The notes under the pieces: generated by a model
What the model was told of the DNA's origin: nothing
Seen by the model: the letters and a program-made list of their open reading frames with translations, nothing else
The model's database searches: none
From: Flavobacterium anseongense
GTDB taxonomy: Bacteria > Bacteroidota > Bacteroidia > Flavobacteriales > Flavobacteriaceae
Length of the DNA stretch: 64,000 nucleotides
NCBI RefSeq assembly: GCF_021608185.1
Contig: NZ_JAKIHN010000001.1
Coordinates: forward strand, 124,001 to 188,000
Direction: 5' to 3'
Position numbers and translations under genes: made by a program
Shown: one piece after another, positions 16,530 through 26,400 of the stretch
Layout of the letters: each line of letters opens with the position of its first letter
Numbering within the stretch: the first letter of the stretch is position 1

Positions 16530-16556
16530 ACAAATATAACTTTTAAAAAATTAATT

Positions 16557-16949
16557 TTAAATAGAACCTATTACGTGTTTTAAATCGGAAATTTGATTTT
16601 CCCATAATAATCTTGATTCGTCTAATTCTCCTTCTTCGGCAAAATCAACTACCATTAAAGAAACATCTTTCGTGATTTCATCTTCTAAAATTCTCAATTC
16701 AAAATAATATTCTGTATCTTTCTTATCATCATCAACCCATTTGAATTTTACTTTCTCTCCAGTTTTTTTGGATGCCAAACGTGCGTTTTCTTCAAGATCA
16801 TCCCAAGTAAAAGTAAAAAACTCACCTCTTGAATTAACGTTATCCGCAAACCATTCCTGCAAACCGGATGGTGTCGAAATATATTGATAGAGCAATTGTG
16901 GTGATGAGTTTAAAGGGAACTCTAGTTCATAACGTATTTTATTATCCAT
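16557..16949 (-). CDS. START-like domain protein (SRPBCC superfamily)
   Basis: 130 residues. The helix-grip fold pattern is visible: KIRYELEFPLNSSPQLLYQYISTPSGLQEWFADNV at the N-terminus and a long C-terminal helix LDESRLLWENQISDLKHVIGSI. The AHSA1/SRPBCC superfamily binds hydrophobic ligands or assists chaperones, but this Bacteroidota subgroup (START-like) has no defined ligand. Lies upstream of the aminotransferase gene on the same strand, separated by a terminator. Confidence 0.82.
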   Translation of the reverse strand: MDNKIRYELEFPLNSSPQLLYQYISTPSGLQEWFADNVNSRGEFFTFTWDDLEENARLASKKTGEKVKFKWVDDDKKDTEYYFELRILEDEITKDVSLMVVDFAEEGELDESRLLWENQISDLKHVIGSI

Positions 16950-17036
16950 AATCTGAGGAATTTTTTGGGAAATATATAGAATATAAAACCAAAAAAAAAA
17001 CGTTTTTTAAAAATAAAAAAAATAAGCACTTTAAGT

Positions 17037-17066
17037 TTGTACCCAATAATATTAATTTTATATTTG
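17037..17066 (+). promoter_or_regulatory. Promoter of tRNA-Met
   Basis: TTG (17037-17039, in TTTG), 19-nt spacer, TATATTTG (17059-17066). Strong consensus match, 27 nt before the tRNA. Confidence 0.7.
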
Positions 17067-17093
17067 CACCCGCATTCAGGGATTGCAATAGTA

Positions 17094-17167
17094 GGCGAGG
17101 TAGCTCAGTCGGTTAGAGCGCAGGATTCATAACCCTGAGGTCGGGAGTTCAAATCTCCCTCTCGCTA
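17094..17167 (+). tRNA. tRNA-Met (anticodon CAT)
   Basis: 74-nt cloverleaf: acceptor GGCGAGG pairs with TCTCGCT (two G-U ends), D-stem GCTC/GAGC, anticodon loop TTCATAA with CAT, T-stem GGGAG/CTCCC around TTCAAAT. Discriminator A, no encoded CCA. The anticodon stem (CAGGA/CCCTG) lacks the three G-C pairs of an initiator, so this is elongator Met; a CAT tRNA-Ile (lysidine-modified) cannot be fully excluded from sequence alone. Confidence 0.93.
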
Positions 17168-17177
17168 CGAAACAAAA

Positions 17178-17207
17178 AGGTTTGGATATTTTCCAGACCT
17201 TTTTTTA
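17178..17207 (+). terminator. Terminator after tRNA-Met
   Basis: Stem AGGTTTGGA (17178-17186) and TCCAGACCT (17192-17200) with one G-U pair, followed by seven T. Confidence 0.8.
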
Positions 17208-17267
17208 TTCTACAATTTTAACATTTCCCATCCTTTTCCTAACAAACTGATTTACAACTTAAAAAAG

Positions 17268-17301
17268 TTGAGGCTTAAATTCTCTGAAAAATTTAATTTT
17301 G
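17268..17301 (+). promoter_or_regulatory. Candidate promoter of the giant adhesin gene
   Basis: TTG (17268-17270), 23-nt spacer, TAATTTTG (17294-17301). The spacer is at the long end of the accepted range. Predicted leader of about 150 nt. Confidence 0.4.
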
Positions 17302-17332
17302 TAAGTTTTATACTTAATATAAAATACAAAAC

Positions 17333-17348
17333 ATGCATTTCATCGATT
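17333..17348 (+). promoter_or_regulatory. Shared upstream box ATGCATTTCATCGATT
   Basis: 16-bp box made of two 6-bp palindromes (ATGCAT and ATCGAT) separated by TTC, 112 nt before the start codon. The same box with one change (A for C) occurs 123 nt upstream of the T9SS gene at 57925-62061. A second ATCGATT lies 14 bp further on (17363-17369). Confidence 0.5.
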
Positions 17349-17460
17349 TTTTTGTGCTTTTTATCGATTATATTAAAAGAATATCTAGTTTTGAAATGTC
17401 AAATAAACAGAATGAAGATTAAAACTTCATTTAAATAATAAATCATAATACCCTAAAGTT

Positions 17461-20400
17461 ATGAAAAATTTATTACTTAAAGCAGAAAAGAAATGTGTAC
17501 TACTAATAACCATATTATTATGTGGTTTTGGTTATGCGCAAACAACAAGAACCTACACAACTTCAGGAACTTTCGTAGCTCCTGCCGGAGTAACAACTAT
17601 CCAAGTCGATGCTTATGGTGCCGGTGGTGGTGGTGGTTATGGTGGAACATCAAATAAAGATGGCGCTGGTGGTGGTGGTGGTGGTGGTTTCTCAAGAAAC
17701 ACCACAGTAGCCGTAACTGCCGGAACAACTTATACAATAACTATTGGTGCTCAAGGTATTGGAGCCACAACTAGTGGAACACCGAATGGAACTTCAGGTG
17801 GCAATACTACCGCTGTTTTTGGAGGAACAACTATTACCGCTAATGGTGGTATTGGTGGTTTTGGTTATTCAAATGGTGGTGCTGGTGGTTCAGCCGGAAC
17901 TGGTTCAACACGTAATGGTGGTGCTGGTGGTAATGGACTAAATGGTGCTGGTAGCGGCGGCGGCGGCGGCGCTGGTGGAACAACAGGTAACGGTGGTAAC
18001 GGATCTGTACCAACAGGAGGAACTGCCGGTGGTGGTAATGCGGGTGCCGGTGGTAATGGAACAACTTCTAATGCTGCTGCAGGTTCATCTTCACTTACCA
18101 ATTATGGTGGTGGTGGTGGTGGTGGTACCAAAAACTCTGCTGGAGGAAATGGTGCTCCAGGATATGTAATAATAACTTATACTTGTCCTACATATGCGCT
18201 AACAAGTGCTACAACATCTAATAGTCCTTTATGTACTGGTTCATCAGCTTTAGTTACTCTTAATTCTTCATCTTTAGCTTCCGGAACGTATACTGTAACT
18301 TACAATCTTAGTGGTGCAACTACAGCAACGGGAAATACTGCTTCAATGACATTTACTGCAGGTAGCCCAGGAACAGGAACATTTTCAACATCAGTTTTAA
18401 ATAATGGTTCAACAACTGTAACTATAACCAATTTAGCATCTTCATATTGTACTAATAGCATTAGTTCATTTAATACTACAAACGTAACGGTTAACCCTGC
18501 TCCAACCTCTAATGCGGGAACAGCAATTGTAGCATGTTCAACTGACATTGCTATTCCGGTAACTACAGGTTCAAGTGCTACTAATTATACAACAGTAACA
18601 TGGACATCAAGCGGTACAGGTACTTTTGCCAATGCAAATTCTTTAACAACTTGTACATACACTCCTAGTGCATCCGATATATCGACTGGTATAGTAACCT
18701 TAACTCTGACCGTTTCAAATCCTGGTTGTGCTGACGCAACCTCAACTAAAACCCTAACATTAAGAGCTGCGGCTATCGCTATTGCCGGAACAGCTATTGA
18801 TATTTGTTCAAGTACAAGTGCAGTTAACATTACTGCGGGTGCTAGTGCTACAAACTACACCTCAGTTCTTTGGACATCAAGCGGGACTGGTTCCTTTTTA
18901 AATGATACTTCACTAACAACTTGTATCTATTTTCCTAGTGCATCCGATATCGCTGCTGGTAGTATTACTTTAACATTAACTGTAAACGGGAATGCTCCTT
19001 GTGGCAGTACCATATCTACAAAAACATTAACCATAAGTAGTCCAATGACTGTAGATGCAGGTGCTGATATTAATACTTGTTCAATTTCAGCAATTAATAT
19101 CACTGCCGGTTCTAGCGTTACTAATCAAACAAGTGTAGCTTGGACTTCAAGTGGTACCGGTACTTTTGCAAATGCTAATTCATTAACAACTTGCACTTAT
19201 ACTCCAAGTGCTCAGGATATAATTGACGGAAGTGTAACTTTAACTCTTACGGCTTATAACCAAGGTTGTCCTATTGAAAAAGCATCAAAAACATTAAGTA
19301 TACAGGCACCTTCAACTGCTAATGCCGGAACAGCTTTGACAACTTGTGCGACAGCTGGTGCAATAAATATAACAGCAGGATCTAGTGCTGCAAACTATGC
19401 CTCAATTGCCTGGACATCAGATGGAACAGGAACTTTTACAGATGCAGATTCATTAACCTTGTGCACGTACACTCCTAGTGCTGATGACATTACTGCTGGT
19501 AGTGTTGTATTGACATTAACTGTAACAGGGAATGCACCTTGCGGAGATGTTACTTCTACAAAAACACTAACCATAAGCAGCCCAATGACTGTAGACGCTG
19601 GATCTAATGTAGAAACATGCTCTACTTCTGGTGCCGTAAATATTACAGCAGATTCTAGTGCTAGTAATCAAACCCTTGTAACTTGGACTTCAAATGGAAC
19701 AGGAACTTTTGTTGATGCTAATTCTTTAGCAACTTGTACCTATACTCCAAGCGCAGCTGATATTTCTGCAGGAAGTGTAATCCTTACACTTACTGCTTCA
19801 AACTCTGGTTGTTCTGATGAAATTGCAACAAAAGTATTAACTATTATACCTGATGCTACTGCCATAGCAGGATCATCAGTTAGTATGTGTTCAACTGATG
19901 GCTTTGTAAATGTAACGGCTGGTTCTAGCGCTTCTAACTATAGCTATACAAATTGGTCATCAAACGGAACTGGTTATTTTTCCGATGCTGATTCTCTAAC
20001 ACTATGTACTTATACTCCAAGCGCAGATGATATTACAGCCGGTAGTGTTATTATTACATTGACTGCCTATGGGAATTCACCTTGTTCAAATACAACATCA
20101 ACAAAAACATTAACTATAAGCAGCCCAATGACTGTAGATGCAGGATCTGATTTTTCAACTTGCTATGCTGCCGGGGCAATCAATATTACTGCTGGAGCTA
20201 GTGCTGCCAATCAAACAACTTTATTGTGGTCTTCAAGTGGCTCTGGTACTTTTGCTAATGCAAATTCATTGACAACATGTACCTATACTCCTAGTGTTGC
20301 TGATTTAACAGCAGGAAGTGTAATTTTTACACTTTACGCGACAAACGCCGCTTGTGCTGATGCTTTTGACACTAAAACTGTGAGCTTTAGTCAACAACCA

Positions 20401-23400
20401 ACCGCTGTTGCCGGAACTGTAATAAACACTTGTTCTACTAATGGTGCTGTAAATATTACTGCCGGTTCTAGTGCTACTAATTATACTTCTGTAACCTGGA
20501 CATCAAGCGGAAGCGGAACTTTTACTGATGCAAATTCTCTTACTTTGTGTACTTATACTCCAAGTGCTGCTGATATAACTGCCGGAAGTGTAATATTAAC
20601 TCTTACAGTTACAGGAAATGCTCCTTGTGCAGATGTTACTTCAACAAAAAATTTAGTTATTAGTCTTGGACCAAATGCTGTGGCCGGTTCAAATTTCTCA
20701 ACTTGTTATTCTTCAGGAGCAATCAGTATTACTGCTGGTTCTAGTGCTGCTAATCAAACAAGTGTGACATGGACTTCAAATGGTTCTGGTACTTTTACTA
20801 ATGCTAATTCTTTAACCACTTGTACCTATACTCCAAGTGCTGCTGATATAACAGCAGGAAATGTAATTTTCACACTTACTGCTTCAAATGCAGGGTGTGC
20901 TAACGCTACTGACACAAAAACGCTTACTATTAGCTCACTTCCAACTGCAATTGCCGGAACAGCAATAAACACTTGTTCTAGTTCTGGTGCAGTAAATATT
21001 ACTGCCGGTTCTAGTGCTACTAATTATACTGCTATCGCTTGGACATCAAATGGAACCGGTACATTTACTAATGCCAATTCATTAACAACATGTACCTATA
21101 CTCCAAGTCCTGCTGATATAACGGCTGGTACTGTAATATTAACACTTACTGCTACCGGAAATGCTCCGTGTGCGGATGTTACTTCAACAAAAAATCTAAC
21201 AATTAGCCTTGCACCAACAGCTGTGGCTGGTTCAAATTTTTCAACTTGTTATTCAGGTGGAGCAATCAGTATTACTGCAGGTTCTAGTGCAACTAATTAT
21301 ACTGCTGTTACTTGGACATCAAACGGAACAGGTACATTTACTGATGCCAATTCTTTAACGACTTGTACCTACACTCCAAGTGCAGCTGACATAACAGCAG
21401 GAAATGTAATTTTCACACTTACTGCTTCAAATGCAGGTTGTGCTAATGCTACTTCAACAAAAACACTAACTATTAGTTCGCTTCCAACGGCTGTTGCCGG
21501 ACCAGCTATAGACACCTGCTCTTCTACTGGTGCCATAAACATAACTGCTGGCTCTAGTGCTACAAACTATACTTCTATTGCTTGGACATCAAGTGGAACA
21601 GGTACTTTTACAAATGCGAATTCTTTAACAACTTGTACTTATAATCCTAGTGCTGCTGATATTACTGCAGGTAGTGTAACTTTAACTCTAACTGTTAGTG
21701 GAAATGCACCATGTGCTACTGTTACTAACAATAAGACACTAACGATCAGTAAGGTAATGACTGCAGTAGCAGGCCCAGCATTTACAGCATGTTCTTCTAA
21801 TACAGCAATTGTAGTTACAACAGGTTCTAGTGCGACTAATCAAACTCTTGTAACTTGGACATCAAGTGGAACTGGTACTTTTACTAATCCAAATTCATTA
21901 ACAACATGTACTTATACTCCGAGTGTTGCTGATACAACAGCCGGAAGTGTGACTATATCTTTAACAGCATCAAATACTAGCTGTCCAACTGTGACATCTA
22001 ATAAGACCTTAACTTTTGTTGCAGCTCCAATAGCAGATGCAGGTTCAGATATCGCTACATGCTCTACTTGTGGAACTGTAAATATTACGGCTAACTCAAG
22101 TGCTTCAAATTATACTTCTATTGTTTGGACATCAAGTGGAACTGGTACTTTTACAAATCCAACTTCTTTGACAACTTGTACATATACTCCGAGTGCTGCT
22201 GATATTACAACCAGTTTGGTTCAAGGAGGTATAACGTTAACTTTAACAGCTACAGGAACTTCTCCGTGTACAACATCTGTTTCAACAAAAGTATTGGCAA
22301 TTACCTCACAAACATTTACTTCATCAGGTACTTTTACTGTTCCTGCAAATGTTTACCAAGTGACTGTTGAAGCTTGGGGCGGCGGCGGAAAAGGTGGTGA
22401 CGGATTGAACGTAGGTAAAGTTGGTGGCGGTGGCGGTGGCGGTGCTTATGCTTTAAAATCTATTGCTGTAGTACCTGGAACAACTTATACTGTAAATGTT
22501 GGATTAGGAGCAACAGCATCCGGGATAGATGGCGGTGACTCTTGGTTTATCAATACTTCTACTTTCCTTGCAAAAGGTGGTAGTACAGCCCTTGATAATG
22601 CCGTTACCGGTGGTGCAGGTGGTAGTACCGCGGCATGTATTGGAGATGTACTTTCAAGAGGTGGGAATGGTGCAAGCGGTGTAACCGGATCTTATGGTGG
22701 TGGTGGTGGTGCCGGTGCAGAAGCCGGAGAAAATATGGGTGTTGATGCAACAAATAACTTAGGAGCAATTGCAGTCTGCAGTGGCGGAAATGGTGGAAAT
22801 GGATATACTTCTCAAAACGGTGACGGATTAACCGGAATTGCTCCGGGTGGCGGTGGTGGCGGTGGCCGTAGAAATGGAAACAATGGCGTAAACCAAGGTA
22901 CCGGTGGTCCTGGTGCTGATGGAAAAGTGGTGATAAAATGGCCGGTAAATGCAATGCTTCCATCATTAACGTATGCTCCTGGTGGAGTAACATCTAATTT
23001 ACAATTATGGTTGCGTTCTGACTTATTAAACGGAACTACAACAGTGGCTGACAATACTGCTGTTACAACTTGGTATACTCAAGCAAGAGGAGCTAATGCA
23101 ATTAAACCTGTAGCTGTTGGAGCTCCCGTATATCGTAATAATGCAGCTTACAACATCAACTTTAACTCGGTTGTTGATTTTACAAATCCATACAATACAC
23201 CTTCAAATGTTTATACGGATTTGAGTAGTTCAAGACAATATTTAAAAGGTACAAATGGATATTATTCAGAAGATACTTTTGTTGTTGTTGTTCCTGATGT
23301 TACTGTAACTTCAGCATTAAACAGCATGGATGTGTTTGCCGGGAAAAGTTCTCCTTGTGCTCAAAATGCAAAGTCAGGTATAACTTATGGTAATGTTGAT

Positions 23401-26400
23401 ACTCGTTTTACTAATGAAGTTCTATCTTATACTTCAGGTACAACAACATCATACGGAAATGCTCAAGTTAGTACAACCACATCCTACAACAGCCCTGGAA
23501 TTATAAACGTAAGAAATAATTCAGGAAACACCGGAATGCAATTATATTACAATGCAAATAACATTGCTACTACCGAAGTTAATGCTTCTAAACACAGAAA
23601 TATCTATGATAGCCAATATTGGATTGGAAGAAGTGAAGCCTGGGACGGAAGTTTAGACGGAAGAATTGCCGAAGTTATTACCTATAGCTCCAGAAAAAAC
23701 GATACTACCGAAAGAAGCAAAATTGAAAGTTATTTAGGTATTAAATATGGTATAACTTTAGGAGTAAACGGTACTTCTCAAAACTATCTTGCTTCTGATG
23801 GGACTGTAATTTGGGATGCAACTGCTAATGCAGGTTATAACTATGACATTGCAGGAATTGGAAGAGATGATGTTGAAAAACTAAATCAAAAACAATCTAA
23901 AAGCGTTAACGCTAATTCTAATTTAACTATTGGATTAGGAACAATTGCTACGACAAACACTGCAAACACCAATGCATTTGATGCTGATAAAAAGTACTTG
24001 ATTTGGGGTGATAACGGTGGAAACATGAACGACTCCGGAACCGATTTAACCATAACTTTTGGTGGTACTTCCAGTGTTACAACACTAACAGACATCCCAA
24101 ACAAAAAATGGAAAATTGTTGAAAACGGTGGTGACATCGCAACTACAAAAGTTGCTATCCCAACCACAGCATTTGCAAGTTTACCAGCTTTAACCGGAAA
24201 TGATGCTTATGTGATGATTGTTGCTTCTGATGCTGCTTTTACAACTAATTTGGAAACAATATTTTTGACAACTAATGGTGCTAATCAGGAAACTGATTAC
24301 GACTTTGACGGAACTAAATTCTTCACATTTGGAGTTGCTCACGAAAGTATTTATTCAAGACATTCAACCTATGACGGAGTTGACGATGTTATGAAAGTTG
24401 GTAATGCTAACAACTTAAACAGTACATTCTCAATGATGACATGGGTTAGACCAACTGGTGCAAATACTTTAGCAAACGATAGAACAATTGTATCTAAATA
24501 TAATGGAACATCTGGCTTTAGAGTTTACTTAAATTCAAGTAACAGAGTTGTTGTTACTTGGGCTGGTGGAACTACTTTGACTTCAGCTACTGCTTTACCA
24601 AGTGCTGAATGGCATAATATTGCTATCATTTACTCAAGTGGTTCTATCAAACTTTATATTGATGGTGTATTAGATTCAACTGTTGCTTCTGCAGCTCCGG
24701 TTTCAAGTACAAACACATTCTCAATTGGTGCTGAATACAGATCTAAATCAGATACACGTAATTTCTTCAAAGGAGATATTGATGAGTTCAGATTATGGGA
24801 TAAAGCGATAACGTTAACTGAGTTGAAATTTGTAATGAATCAGGAAATCCTTCAAAACGGTACTGGTACTAAAGGTGCAATTTTACCAACAACGATAACT
24901 AAAAATGACATTAGCACTTTAAACTGGAGCAATCTTCAGGCGTATTATTCAATGAACTCTTTCATTGGAACACACATCAATGACGATTCTCAAAACAGCA
25001 ATAGAGGAAATGTATTTTCACCAAATAAAACAACTATAACAGTACAGTCTTCTCCACAACCATATGAAAGTTCAGCAGATGGTTCATGGTCCAGCACAAG
25101 TACTTGGTCAAACGGAACTATCCAACAATTGCCAAATAGTCTTTCAATTGTTGACGGAGTTACTGCTATCGACTGGAACATTGTTAAAACAAACAATAAT
25201 GTTGGTTCTACAGGAAACAAAACAGTACTTGGATTATTTGTTAATGCCAATACTTTAAGTGCTACAAATGATACAAAAATCGAAGTATCTCACTATTTAA
25301 AAATTGATGGTAAACTGGATTTAGTTGGAAGATCTCAATTAATTCAAACTACTAATTCAGATTTAGATGTGACTAGTGCCGGTTCTTTAGAAAGAGACCA
25401 ACAAGGTCAGTCTAACAAATATAACTACAACTATTGGTCTTCTCCTGTGAGTTCTATTAATAATACAACTATTAATCACGGATTTACAGTAGCCGGAGTT
25501 ATGAAAGACGGAACTAATGTTAACAACCCACAAAACATGCTATGGACAACTGGAGTAAATGGTTCTCCAACATCGCCTATAACATTGAGTAGTTATTGGA
25601 TCTTTAAATTCCAAAACTCTTCAAATTCATATGCAAACTGGGCAGCTGCCGGACCAAACGGAGCATTATTACCTGGTCAGGGATATACAATGAAAGGTTG
25701 TGGCTCTGCTGCATTAGATCAAAACTATGTATTTGTTGGTAAACCAAATAATGGTACTATCACTTCAACTGTTGGTCCTGGTAACCTAAACCTTTGTGGT
25801 AATCCTTATGCTTCTGCTATTGATGCCGATAAATTCATTGACGACAATGCAACTAGTTTAACCGGAACATTATATTTCTGGGAACATTACAGTACAAATA
25901 CAGCTCATGCTACTATTCAGTACCAAGGTGGTTATGCAACCTATACAAAAACAGGTGGAACTGCTCCGGTAGCTCCAGCCGGAATAAGCGGATTAGGTTC
26001 AAGTAGTAAAGTGGCTAAGAGATTTATCCCTGTTGGACAAGGATTCTTTGTAACTGGTTCAGCAAGCGGTGGAACAATAACATTCAACAATTCACAAAGA
26101 TTGTTCGTTAAAGAAACTGATGCTACATCATTCACCTTATTCAAAACAGCAAATGCAACTGTGGCTAATACAGTTGACCAGGAATATAACAATGCATCTG
26201 ACAGCGTTGTAGAAGAGCAGTTTGCTAAATTAAGATTAGGATATAATTCTGCTGATAACTATCACAGACAAGTGTTGTTAGGCTTTATGAATGAACATGC
26301 AACAGCAGGTTATGATAACGGATATGATGCACTAAGCATTGAAACGCTTACTAATGACATGTACTTTATAAATGGAACTAATAAATTAAACATCAGTGGT

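Noticed and set aside
16495..16533. N-terminal extension of the aminotransferase (MSLLVLKTRRDFF)
   Set aside because: It would be encoded by the terminator hairpin and T run; the conserved protein starts at MINFNGDF.
17840..18101. Open frames on the minus strand in the glycine-rich part of the adhesin, one rich in His and one rich in Pro
   Set aside because: They are mirror images of (GGT)n and similar Gly codons on the plus strand; low-complexity shadows with no start context.
17670..18130. GGT trinucleotide runs as a phase-variation switch
   Set aside because: Changes in repeat number would be in multiples of three and keep the frame, so they could alter length but not switch expression.
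18514..22311. Regular repeats that could suggest a CRISPR array
   Set aside because: Unit of about 270/543 bp, fully coding in one frame, no short identical repeats with unique spacers.
22604..22993. A 129-codon His-rich minus-strand frame
   Set aside because: Again the complement of Gly codons in the second glycine-rich domain of the adhesin.
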